A stretch of DNA of 26,514 nt from Nitriliruptorales bacterium. GTDB taxonomy: Bacteria > Actinomycetota > Nitriliruptoria > Euzebyales > Egibacteraceae. The notes under the pieces are model-generated. The model made no database searches. It was not told where the DNA came from and was given only the letters and a program-made list of their open reading frames with translations. The DNA lies in the NCBI GenBank assembly GCA_007133145.1, contig SLNF01000257.1, positions 1-26,514 on the forward strand, in the 5' to 3' direction. The position numbers and the translations under genes are program-made. Each line of letters starts with the position of its first letter. Position 1 is the stretch's first letter. This document shows, piece after piece, positions 7,820 to 15,387 of the stretch.

Positions 7820-8704
7820 CTACCGCGCCGATGTTGACGGCGCAGCCAGCGCTCGGTGTCGGGCGCTCGCGCGGCGCACGTGACGGTCACGGAACGCCCG
7901 GACCCCCGCCACGGCGAAGAACTGGGCCACGGCGAGCAGCGCGATCGCGCCCCCCGTGGCGAGATCGGCGTGGTAGCTCACGAGGAGCCCGCCGACGACG
8001 GCGGCCCACGCGAACCCCACGGCCGCAAGGAGCACCGTCGAGACCCGCGCGGCGAGCAGCACGCTCGTCGCCGCGGGGGCGATGAGCAGCGCGAAGACGA
8101 GCAGGGCCCCGACGGTCTGGAAGGAGGCCACGACCGCGAGCGCGACGAGTCCGAGCAGCGCGGCGTGGGCCCGGCCGGGTCGCAGGCCGGCGAGCGCGGC
8201 GCTGCGCTCGTCGATGCTGAGCGCGAGGAACGCTCGGTGACCGACGATCGTGGCGAGCAGGGTGAGCGCGGCGGCCGTGCCTGCGATCCAGAGGTCGACC
8301 GGGCGCACGCCCATCACCGCACCGAAGAGCAGGGACGTGACATCGACGTGGAACGAGCGCGACCGCGAGATGATGAGCACGCCGAGCGCGAGCATGCCGA
8401 CGAAGAGCAGGCCGATCCCGGTGTCCTCGCCGAGACGGCGCACCCGACTCACGCCGGTGACCCCGGCGACCATGACCGCCGCGCTCGCCGCGGCGCCGGC
8501 GGCCGGGGCGATGCCCAGCAGGGTCGCCACCGCCACGCCGGGGACGATGCCGTGGCCCAGCGCGTCACCGAGGAAGGCGATGCGCCGGAGCACCACCCAG
8601 GTGCCGACGAGTCCGCAGGTCAGGCCCGCGAGCAGGCCCGCCACCAGGGCCCGGCGCATGAACGCCAGGCCGAAGGGCTCGATGAGCCACTCGAGCGGGC
8701 TCAT
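7820..8704 (-). CDS. aztB: Zinc ABC transporter permease (AztB/ZnuB-like)
   Basis: 294 residues, nearly all hydrophobic, with about eight or nine predicted membrane segments. The early motif VVLRRIAFLGDALGHGIVPGVA is the hallmark of the ABC-3 metal permease family, where the segment contacts the ATPase. A second typical signature, LLVFALLIAPAATS, is near residues 200-215. The C-terminus is a basic tail (RDRHVRRASARHR), expected on the cytoplasmic side. The gene follows the binding-protein gene by 37 bp on the same strand, so those two form one transcript. The ATPase partner is on the next transcript, after the palindromic operator. Confidence 0.88.
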   Translation of the reverse strand: MSPLEWLIEPFGLAFMRRALVAGLLAGLTCGLVGTWVVLRRIAFLGDALGHGIVPGVAVATLLGIAPAAGAAASAAVMVAGVTGVSRVRRLGEDTGIGLLFVGMLALGVLIISRSRSFHVDVTSLLFGAVMGVRPVDLWIAGTAAALTLLATIVGHRAFLALSIDERSAALAGLRPGRAHAALLGLVALAVVASFQTVGALLVFALLIAPAATSVLLAARVSTVLLAAVGFAWAAVVGGLLVSYHADLATGGAIALLAVAQFFAVAGVRAFRDRHVRRASARHRALAAPSTSAR

Positions 8705-8741
8705 GCGGCCTCGCCTGCTCCGGGGCGCAGGCTCGTGCCCA

Positions 8742-9689
8742 TCAGTCGTCGACCAGCACGTCGGCGATCGTGTCGGCGTTCGTGCGCATCATCTCGTCGT
8801 AGGTCTCGGCGCCGGAGCCCGGGCCGGCGAGCGACTCGGTCCACAGCGACACGACCTCGACCTCGATGTCGACCTCCTCGGCGAGCGCCTCCGACAGGAG
8901 CGTCGGCGCGGAGGAGTCCGCGAAGATCGCCGGGACGCCGGCCCCCTCGATGACCGCGGCGAGGTCGGCGAGATCGGCCGGGCTCGGACTCGCCAGCGTC
9001 GTGCCGCCCGGCACCACTGCCCCGAGCACCTCGAAGTCGTAGCGCTCGGCGAAGTAGCCGAAGACGTGGTGGTTGGTCACGAGGACCCGATCCTCCGGCG
9101 GCACCACCGCGAGGGTCTGCTCGACATCGGCGTCGAGTGCGCGCAACTCGTCGGTGTGCTCGGCGACGCGCTCGCGCAGCGCCGCGGTGTCGACACGCTG
9201 CTCACCGACGGCGTCGAGCAGCGCCTCGGCGAGCAGCTCGGGCACCGCCACCATGCGACGGGGATCGGTGAAGACGTGCGGGTCGGGCCGCTCGGGGTCC
9301 TCTTCGATGGCCTCGGGGCCGTACGGCAGGGGATCGAGGTGCTCGCCGACCTCGAGGAGCGGCGTGCCCTGCTCGGCGGCCGCCTCGACGATCGGCCCGA
9401 CCTGCTCCTCCATGCCGAGACCGAGCGAGACGAGGAGGTCCGCGCGCTCGAGGCCCTCAGCCTCGGCGGCCGAGATCTCGAAGCCGTGGGGATCGGCCCC
9501 CGGCGGCATGAGGGTCGTGACCTCGGCGTGGGGCCCGAAGGTCCGCTCAGCGAGGTCGCCGAGGATGTTGATGGTGACGACCACCTCGACGGGCCCTTCG
9601 GCCTGCTCCTCGTCTGCGGCGGTGCAGGCGGCGAGGAGCAGGAGGGTCAGGACGGCCGTGAGGGCGAGGGTTCGAGACGTTGAGCGCAT
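8742..9689 (-). CDS. aztC: Zinc-binding ABC lipoprotein (AztC/ZnuA-like, cluster A-I)
   Basis: 315 residues from ATG 9689; the longer open frame upstream overlaps the divergent promoter region and lacks a signal peptide. A signal peptide ends in lipobox LLAAC with C22. Likely metal ligands of the cluster A-I fold are H68 (GADPHGFE), H138 (PDPHVFTDP), H207 or H208 (TNHHVFGYF) and D258 (IFADSS). The histidine-rich loop of ZnuA is replaced here by a short acidic stretch at about 129-136, as in AztC-type proteins served by a separate propeller chaperone. The last part reads VVSLWTESL...YDEMMRTN, typical of the family. It is the first gene of a two-gene transcript with the permease. Confidence 0.88.
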   Translation of the reverse strand: MRSTSRTLALTAVLTLLLLAACTAADEEQAEGPVEVVVTINILGDLAERTFGPHAEVTTLMPPGADPHGFEISAAEAEGLERADLLVSLGLGMEEQVGPIVEAAAEQGTPLLEVGEHLDPLPYGPEAIEEDPERPDPHVFTDPRRMVAVPELLAEALLDAVGEQRVDTAALRERVAEHTDELRALDADVEQTLAVVPPEDRVLVTNHHVFGYFAERYDFEVLGAVVPGGTTLASPSPADLADLAAVIEGAGVPAIFADSSAPTLLSEALAEEVDIEVEVVSLWTESLAGPGSGAETYDEMMRTNADTIADVLVDD

Positions 9690-9708
9690 GACGCACCATT
9701 TCTGCAAA

Positions 9709-9723
9709 CGAAAATCAGGTTCA
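9709..9723. promoter_or_regulatory. Imperfect Fur/Zur-like box before the zinc-binding protein gene
   Basis: CGAAAATCAGGTTCA; read on the minus strand it is TGAACCTGATTTTCG, matching 12 of 15 positions of the classic TGAAAATGATTTTCA-type box. Its arms pair at only 4 of 7 positions. A possible -10 (TTAGAT on the minus strand, 9723-9728) abuts it, so binding would cover the transcription start. It is weaker than the sites at 7795 and 9826. Confidence 0.45.
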
Positions 9724-9824
9724 TCTAACCTCACCTTGCCACGGGCCGGGGCGCCGTCGCAAGCGGGGGGGTCGGCGTGGGCGTCACGGGTGTCGCGGTT
9801 GTGGGCCCGGCGCCACTCATGCAC

Positions 9825-9853
9825 TCGACAACCGTTATCGTTGCGGCTAAGGT
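9825..9853 (+). promoter_or_regulatory. Promoter with Fur/Zur-like box for the His/Asp-rich surface gene
   Basis: A -35-like TCGACA (9825-9830) and a -10-like TAAGGT (9848-9853) are 17 bp apart. Overlapping the -35 and spacer is CGACAACCGTTATCG (9826-9840), a 7-1-7 inverted repeat with one arm mismatch and the same spacing as the perfect box at 7795-7809. The layout fits repression by a zinc-loaded regulator. Confidence 0.6.
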
Positions 9854-9885
9854 CACGAGCCCGTCCCGACGGAAAGGATCCGCCC

Positions 9886-10266
9886 ATGTCCCGTACGCTG
9901 ACCTCGACCGCCCGCAGCCTCGTCGTGCTGCTCGCCCTCCTCACGGCCTTCGCCTACGCGCTCACCGTGGTCACGCCAGCGGCCTTCGCCGACGACGACC
10001 ACGACCACGACCACGAGCACGACGACCACGACGACGACCACGATCACGATCACGACCACGATCACGACGATCACGACCACGACGACCACGACCATGACCA
10101 CGACGACGACCACGACCACGACGACGCCCCGGCAGGAGGGGTCGACGCGGGTGAGGGCGGGACCGCGGCGATGAGTGCGGGCCCAGCCCTGCTCGCGGCT
10201 GCGGGCGTGCTCCTCGTCGCCTCCGGTCTGGCCTTCCTCACCCGCCGTCAGCGCACGACCCGCTAG
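9886..10266 (+). CDS. Secreted His/Asp-rich surface protein with sortase-type C-terminus
   Basis: 126 residues from ATG 9886, with GGAAAGGA about seven bases upstream. A signal peptide ends at AFA (residues 33-35). Residues 36-80 are entirely Asp and His apart from one Glu, with 17 histidines, an obvious site for binding several zinc ions. Then come PAGGVDAGEGGTA (82-94), a hydrophobic stretch (about 99-118) and a basic end RRQRTTR. This order, motif then membrane span then positive tail, is that of a cell-wall sorting signal, but there is no LPXTG. The next gene encodes a class F sortase. It is probably a zinc buffer or scavenger displayed outside the membrane. If the sortase does not cut it, it would simply be membrane-anchored. 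Confidence 0.82.
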   Translation: MSRTLTSTARSLVVLLALLTAFAYALTVVTPAAFADDDHDHDHEHDDHDDDHDHDHDHDHDDHDHDDHDHDHDDDHDHDDAPAGGVDAGEGGTAAMSAGPALLAAAGVLLVASGLAFLTRRQRTTR

Positions 10267-10289
10267 CGGCGAAGACCACCGGCGCCGTC

Positions 10290-11120
10290 GTGTCGCAGCG
10301 TGGGAGCGTGACGCGTCTCGCGACCTCGGCTGCGATCGCAGTCGGGGTGCTCACTGCAGCGCTGCTCCCCGCTGCGGCGGCGCCCATCGGCGGCGAAGGG
10401 CACCGCCATGACGCCGCCGTCGCGGCCGAGGCTCGGGTGGCCCAGCCGGCGCAGCACGTCATCGACGCTGCGCTCCTCGGGCCTCTCGGGCCTCCAGGGA
10501 CCGAGCCCGAGCCGTGGCGTGGCCCGGGCTCCGCGGGTCGACTCGCGACCACCGAGGAGCGCGAGGCAGCGACGCCCTCCGCCGCGGGAGAGGACGCCGA
10601 GGTCCCCCCGGCGGCCTCGCCTGCCTCCGCGGTCGCCGCCGATACCCCCTCCGCTGCAGGTAACGACGGTCGCGACGACGGGCCGGAACCGGTCCACCTG
10701 CGCCTTCCGGCGCAGTCGCTCGAGGCCGAGGTCGTCCCGGTCGCCCTCGACGACGAGCGGCGGCTCGAGGTGCCGGAAGCGCACCTCGCCGGGTGGTACA
10801 CCCACCGATCCGTGCCCGGTGCCGTCGGCCCAGCGGTGATCGTCGGCCACGTCGACGGGCCCGACGGGCCGGCGGTCTTCTTCGACCTCCCGGAAGCCGA
10901 GCCGGGGGACACCGTCGAGGTCGTCCTCGACGACGACCTCGAGGTGACCTACGAGGTCGACCGTGTCGAGGTCCACCCCAAGGAGGCGTTCCCGACCGAC
11001 GCGGTGTACGGGCCGACCGACGAGCCCGAGCTGAGGCTCATCACCTGCGGCGGCCCCTTCGATCCCGTCAGCCGCAGCTACCGCGACAACGTCATCGTCT
11101 TCGCACAGCAGCGCGAGTGA
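10290..11120 (+). CDS. Class F sortase
   Basis: 276 residues from GTG 10290; an in-frame GTG at 10308 (giving a protein of 270) would place the signal anchor right at the N-terminus and is equally possible. A signal/anchor segment (about residues 9-31) is followed by a long Ala/Pro/Glu-rich linker to about 135. The catalytic domain follows: H187 in VIVGHVDG, a PAVFFDL motif, C253 in LRLITCGGPFD and arginines R262 and R265 in SRSYRDNVIVF. These fit the His-Cys-Arg set of sortases, and the absence of a C-terminal span fits class F. It begins 23 bp after the His/Asp-rich gene, so the two are probably co-transcribed, and that neighbour is its likely substrate. Confidence 0.82.
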   Translation: MSQRGSVTRLATSAAIAVGVLTAALLPAAAAPIGGEGHRHDAAVAAEARVAQPAQHVIDAALLGPLGPPGTEPEPWRGPGSAGRLATTEEREAATPSAAGEDAEVPPAASPASAVAADTPSAAGNDGRDDGPEPVHLRLPAQSLEAEVVPVALDDERRLEVPEAHLAGWYTHRSVPGAVGPAVIVGHVDGPDGPAVFFDLPEAEPGDTVEVVLDDDLEVTYEVDRVEVHPKEAFPTDAVYGPTDEPELRLITCGGPFDPVSRSYRDNVIVFAQQRE

Positions 11121-11244
11121 CGGAGGCAGGGCCCGCGGTCCCCCTTGCCGCCGGGGCCGCCGGGTCTCGTGCCGTCAGCACCTCCGCCGCCGGCGGGTCG
11201 TGCGGTCGTGGCCCCGGCGTGGCCGCGCACGCCGCGGCACGGCC

Positions 11245-11703
11245 TCAGGCGTCGCCCTTGCGCGCCTTGCGACCCGCACGCTCCTTGCGCCGCGAGCCGG
11301 CGACGAAGAGCGCGAGGCCGATGGCGAAGAGCCACACGTCCTTCGCGAGGGGGATGCCGTCGGGGGTGGGGGTGATGCTGCCCGGCTGGCGTTGGCCGGG
11401 TGCCTTCCAGTAGAGGCGCAGCAGCAGGCCGGAGAAGCCCATGAGGGCAAGGCCGGCGATGCGCCGCGGGACGAACGGGGCGAGCAGGAGCCCGCCGACG
11501 GCGGCCTCGCCGAGCGAGAGGAGGTCGACGAACTCCTCGGCGTCGAGGTCGTCGATCCACGGCAGCGCCGCGGCCTTGGCGAACTCGTGGAGGCCCTGCG
11601 CGCCCTCGGCGGGGAGGTCGCGCTTGGCGAGCGCCTGCTGCAGGATGAACCCGCCGGAGGCAAGGCGCAGCGGCGCCTCCCATCTCGTGAACCCTCGCGC
11701 CAT
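11245..11703 (-). CDS. DoxX-like small membrane protein (intact copy)
   Basis: 152 residues from ATG 11703, with AGGGAG about ten bases upstream. There are about four hydrophobic segments: a weak one near the N-terminus, one near residues 67-77, one around 82-95 and one near 120-133. A conserved KAPGQRQPGSITPTPDGIPLAKD loop and a very basic C-terminus follow. The pattern resembles DoxX/SURF4-type four-helix membrane proteins; the function is unknown, and some relatives affect redox balance. The C-terminal half has a diverged, broken duplicate at 5229-5505 in the same orientation, about 6 kb away. Confidence 0.65.
   Translation of the reverse strand: MARGFTRWEAPLRLASGGFILQQALAKRDLPAEGAQGLHEFAKAAALPWIDDLDAEEFVDLLSLGEAAVGGLLLAPFVPRRIAGLALMGFSGLLLRLYWKAPGQRQPGSITPTPDGIPLAKDVWLFAIGLALFVAGSRRKERAGRKARKGDA
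11317..11505. repeat. Direct repeat copy within the DoxX-like gene (partner 5311-5496)
   Basis: This segment matches 5311-5496 with about a dozen mismatches and one 3-base gap, counted by eye. Both copies are in the same orientation and bracket the zinc/sortase island, so homologous recombination between them would delete the island. Confidence 0.8.
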
Positions 11704-11939
11704 CGTCGACCACTCCCTTGCTCTCGGTGCGCACCACGGGTGCCGCGCGTCATGTCCGTTGCTGCGCGCGTCGCTACCCGGGCAGCGTGGCGCTCAACCG
11801 TCGGGTCGGCCCCCCGGTGCGGGCCGGTGGGCGCGGACGCCGTCACCCCCGGGCGTCGCCGGGGCGCGGCTCACCGAGAGGTGGAGCGGCTCGTGGCGGA
11901 GCGCTCGCCGCGTGGAGGTGGGCGGGTCAGGCGCCGGCG

Positions 11940-12636
11940 AGCGGCAATCGCGCGTGGTCGTCGCCCGTGGGCTGGTCGTCGCCCGTGGGCATCGTCGATC
12001 CCCTGTTCGACGACCCGCAGGACCCCACCCTCGTTGCCCGCGCAGCGCGGGGTGCGACGGAGGCGGTTGCTGGGGCCGATGGGCGGTGCCTCGAGGTGGG
12101 GCCCGTCGTCGCGTCGCTTGAGCGCGAACCGCGCGCCGCCGCTGACGACGAGCAGGACACCCGCCGCAACGAACCCGCCCCGGACCCGGCGCGCCTGCCC
12201 GCGGAGGCGGCGACCTCGGTGACGGCGACCGCCTGCCCGGCCAGGGCGAGGTCGGGTCCGTGTGCTGCCTCGAGGTCCGCCGCGGGCGCCGGCACGATCG
12301 CGGCCCCGAGGTCGGGCAGACTGCACCGCAGCAGCGACTCGTCGATGGCCACGCTGACCTCGACGAAGCCGACGCGCTCCACCGCGCGTCGGGCGCGGCG
12401 CCGATGATCGACACGCACATGACGAGGCTGCCGACGGCGCGGTCGACGACGATGCCGACGACGGTGACCGTGGTGCGCGGATCGGCACCGTCCAGTGCGA
12501 GCGGTGTCGGGGCTCGAAGGTCGGCCTGCCCATCACGATCACCCTCCGCAACCCCCGCGCGCTCTCCGTCGCCAGCGACCGCGGATGCTCGAGGGCGGGG
12601 TGCGCCCCGGGCGCGGCTGCACCCGACCGACGACAC
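11940..12636 (-). pseudogene. Frameshifted remnant of a membrane protein gene
   Basis: No frame is intact over this kilobase, but convincing coding stretches succeed one another on the minus strand in three frames. ALEHPRSLATESARGLRR lies at about 12596-12543, VTVVGIVVDRAVGSLVMCV at about 12466-12410, then VGFVEVSVAIDESLLRCSL to about 12300 and on to AVAVTEVA near 12215, then GFVAAGVLLVVSGGARFAL (a likely membrane span followed by KRRDD) at about 12170-12115. Every switch has the same sense, equal to loss of one base. That fits either decay or repeated one-base deletions in the assembly. A possible GTG start is at 12636, nine bases from the box at 12645-12659. I do not recognise the family. 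The 5' and 3' limits are approximate. Confidence 0.45.
11955..11990. repeat. Two perfect tandem copies of an 18-bp unit
   Basis: TGGTCGTCGCCCGTGGGC occurs at 11955-11972 and again at 11973-11990. The length is a multiple of three, so on the minus strand it reads as a repeated six-residue AHGRRP unit near the end of the decayed gene. It is the usual product of replication slippage. Confidence 0.8.
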
Positions 12637-12644
12637 GCCTATGG

Positions 12645-12659
12645 TGATAATGACTTTCG
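12645..12659. promoter_or_regulatory. Weak Fur/Zur-like box in a divergent promoter region
   Basis: TGATAATGACTTTCG has a left arm identical to the perfect site at 7795, while the right arm matches only 4 of 7. It is an A/T-rich island between the frameshifted minus-strand gene (start about 12636) and the plus-strand fused membrane gene (start 12709). GATAAT at 12646-12651 could itself be a -10 for the plus-strand gene. Either or both genes could be its target. Confidence 0.4.
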
Positions 12660-12708
12660 ACTGCAGCGGAGGCCGGGGCGCCGGCGGCAGGTCGTGGGAG
12701 GTGAGCGC

Positions 12709-15381
12709 ATGGGGCAGGTGGGCGGGCCCGCGGGTGACGTCGCCGACGGCGGCGGGCACGCGCGACCGCACGCGGCCGTGCTCGCGGGGCTCTTCTTCGT
12801 CTCCGGCTTCGCCGCGCTCGTCTACCAGGTCCTCTGGGTGCGCGAACTCGGGCTGCTCTTCGGCTCGACCGCCCAGGCCGCGGCCCTGGCGATCGCGATC
12901 TTCTTCGCCGGCATCGCCCTCGGCGGTTGGTTCTGGGGACGCCGGGCCGCGGCGTCACCCAGTCCGCTGCGCGGCTTCGGGCTCCTCGAGCTGGGCGTGG
13001 CCGCCACCGCGCTCGGTCACTTCGTCCTGCTCGACGCCTACGTCGCCCTCTACCCGGCGATCCACGCGACCGTCTGGGGCGCGCCGGCGCTCGAGACGCT
13101 CGCGAAGGCCATCATCGCCACCATCGTGCTCCTGCCCCCGGCCTTCCTCATGGGCGGGACGCTGCCGCTCATGGCGCAGCACCTCGTGCGGGAGCGCGAG
13201 GAGCTCGGCCGCACCGGCAGCGCGCTCTACGCCGTCAACACCGCCGGCTCGGCGACCGGGGCGCTCGCCGCCGGCTTCGTCCTGCCCCTCCTGCTCGGCT
13301 TCACCGGGGCCTACCTCCTCGCCATCGGCCTCGACACCGCCGTGGGCCTCACGGCGGTGGCGCTCGCGCGCCGTGCTGCGGTCGGCGCCCCCGGGCTGCG
13401 CCGTCGCGGGGATCGCGCCGGCGGCGACCATCGCGTCGTCGCCAGCGGTCCAGAGGGGGTCGTCGGCGCCCGCGGGGATCCAGGCTCGGTGGCCACGGAG
13501 CCCTGGCGGCCGGTGGGACTACCCGTCCCGCTCGTGTGGACGGTGGCCTTCGCCTCCGGCGTCGCCACGCTCGGCATCGAGGTGGTGTGGACCCGCCTCT
13601 TCGCCCAGGTGCTGCAGAACTCCGCCTACACCTACGCCCTCGTGCTCTCGGCGTTCCTCCTCGCGCTCGCGCTCGGCGCGAGCGCCGCGAACGCGCTCGC
13701 GCGGCTCGGGCGTCCGCGCCCCGACCGTGTCCTCGGCGTCCTCCTGCTCGCCTCCGCCGCGGTGGCGGCGACGAGTCCGTGGCTGTTCTACGAGGTCACC
13801 GACGGGATGGCCTACGTCGGCCGCGACCTCGCGTGGAGCGGCTACCTCCTCGCGGTCGCCGGCGCTGCGGCGGTGGTGGTGCTCCTGCCCGGCATCGTTC
13901 TCGGAGCGGTCCTGCCCTACCTCCTTCGGATCCTCGAGGCGAGCGAGCGCGCGCCCGGTGAGCTCGTCGGACGGCTCGTCGCCGCGAACACCGCCGGCGG
14001 CATCGTCGGCTCGCTGCTCACCGGCTTCGTGCTGCTGCCCCTCGTCGGTGCCTGGCGCAGCCTCCTCCTGCTCGCCGTCGTCTACCCGGTGCTCGTCGCG
14101 GCGCTCTCCCTGCTCGAGGTCTCCCCGCTGCGGCTCGCGGCGGCCACCGCAGCGGCGGCGCTCGCGGTGCCGCTGCTGCTGACCACCCCGGCCCTCGACG
14201 CGGTGCGGCTCAACGAGGCGCGCGGAGAGGAGCTCGTCGAGGTGCGCGAGGGGCCCGAGGCCCACGTCGCCGTCGTCGGCATCGACGACGACCGCATCCT
14301 GCGCGTCAACAACTACTACACCCTCGGCTCGAGCCGGGCGGCGCACACGGAGCGCAACCAGACGGTCCTGCCGATGCTGCTGCACCGCGAGCCCTCCTCG
14401 GTGTTCTTCCTCGGCATGGGCACCGGCATCACCGCGGGCGCCGCCCTGCCCTTCCCCGTCGAGCGGGTCGTGGTCTGCGAGCTGCTCGCCGACGTCGTCG
14501 ACGCCGCCGAGCGGCACTTCGACCCCTGGACCGAGGGACTGTTCACCGATCCGCGGGTCGAGGTCCACGCCGAGGATGGCCGCACCTGCCTGCGGCGTAG
14601 CGACGAGCGCTACGACCTCGTCATCAGCGACCTCTTCACGCCGTGGAAGGCCGGCACTGCGAACCTCTACACCCTCGAGCACTACGAGACCGCACGGCAG
14701 CGCCTCGAGCCCGGGGGGCTCTTCGTACAGTGGATGCCGCTCTACCAGGTCAGCGACACCGAGCTCGGCATCGTCGCGCGCACGATGGACGAGGCCTTCG
14801 AGCAGGTCACGCTGTGGCGGGGTGACCTCTTCCCGCAGCGCTCGATCGTCGCCCTCGTCGGTCAGGCCGACGACGCGCCCCTCGATCCCGGGGCGATCGC
14901 CGCGCAGGGCCGGGCGGCCGCGGGCGTCGGCGGGTTCGACGACGCCGACCTCGAGGCCCTCGCGCTGCGCCACTACGCCGGCAACGTGACCGCCAGCGGT
15001 GTCTTCGCCGACCGGCCGCTCAACACCGACGCGCGCCCGCGCATCGAGCACCTCGCGCCGCGCACCCACCGCGAGGCACGGGCAGGCGGGGACGCCTCCT
15101 TCCTCGTCGGTGAGGACCGCGAGGACCTCTACCTCGCGCTGCGCACCGCCCTGCCGGTGGAGGAGGACCCCTACCTCGCCCAACTCGACGAGGCCCAGCG
15201 CGGCTACGTCCACGCTGGCCACAGCTACTCGCGCCACGTCCTGCTCGACGACCTCGGCCGCCCCGACCTCGCCGAGCCCTACTACGCGGAGTTCCTCGAG
15301 CGCTCCCCGCGGGCGAGCATCGACGACCTCTCCCCGGCGCGCCGGCTGCTCTCGCGCCACCCGGGGCTGCTGCGCCGCTGA
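12709..15381 (+). CDS. Polytopic membrane protein fused to a spermidine-synthase-like domain
   Basis: 890 residues from ATG 12709, preceded by a strong GGGAGGTGA; a GTG at 12694 is in frame but inferior. Residues about 20-205 and 275-490 are hydrophobic, giving perhaps a dozen membrane segments, with the motif LMGGTLPLMAQHLV typical of MFS/spermidine-synthase fusion proteins. From about residue 515 a spermidine-synthase-like Rossmann domain follows: LGMGTGIT around 567-574, an acidic CELLADVVD for the nucleotide ribose, EDGRTCLR around 621-628 and SDLFTPW near 640. A C-terminal extension of about 120 residues is acidic. The normal catalytic DY or DS motif is replaced by SDLFTP, so aminopropyl transfer is not assured. 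Polyamine or other SAM-linked chemistry coupled to transport is plausible but unproven. Confidence 0.8.
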   Translation: MGQVGGPAGDVADGGGHARPHAAVLAGLFFVSGFAALVYQVLWVRELGLLFGSTAQAAALAIAIFFAGIALGGWFWGRRAAASPSPLRGFGLLELGVAATALGHFVLLDAYVALYPAIHATVWGAPALETLAKAIIATIVLLPPAFLMGGTLPLMAQHLVREREELGRTGSALYAVNTAGSATGALAAGFVLPLLLGFTGAYLLAIGLDTAVGLTAVALARRAAVGAPGLRRRGDRAGGDHRVVASGPEGVVGARGDPGSVATEPWRPVGLPVPLVWTVAFASGVATLGIEVVWTRLFAQVLQNSAYTYALVLSAFLLALALGASAANALARLGRPRPDRVLGVLLLASAAVAATSPWLFYEVTDGMAYVGRDLAWSGYLLAVAGAAAVVVLLPGIVLGAVLPYLLRILEASERAPGELVGRLVAANTAGGIVGSLLTGFVLLPLVGAWRSLLLLAVVYPVLVAALSLLEVSPLRLAAATAAAALAVPLLLTTPALDAVRLNEARGEELVEVREGPEAHVAVVGIDDDRILRVNNYYTLGSSRAAHTERNQTVLPMLLHREPSSVFFLGMGTGITAGAALPFPVERVVVCELLADVVDAAERHFDPWTEGLFTDPRVEVHAEDGRTCLRRSDERYDLVISDLFTPWKAGTANLYTLEHYETARQRLEPGGLFVQWMPLYQVSDTELGIVARTMDEAFEQVTLWRGDLFPQRSIVALVGQADDAPLDPGAIAAQGRAAAGVGGFDDADLEALALRHYAGNVTASGVFADRPLNTDARPRIEHLAPRTHREARAGGDASFLVGEDREDLYLALRTALPVEEDPYLAQLDEAQRGYVHAGHSYSRHVLLDDLGRPDLAEPYYAEFLERSPRASIDDLSPARRLLSRHPGLLRR

Positions 15382-15387
15382 GCCTCA

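Noticed and set aside
10120..10180. LPXTG sorting motif in the His/Asp-rich protein
   Set aside because: No LPXTG or close variant is present; only the overall sorting-signal layout and a GGVDAGEGG segment are seen, so anchoring is reported as inference.
13519..15360. Minus-strand open frame of about 613 codons
   Set aside because: Antisense to the membrane/spermidine-synthase gene, which has recognisable domains on the other strand.
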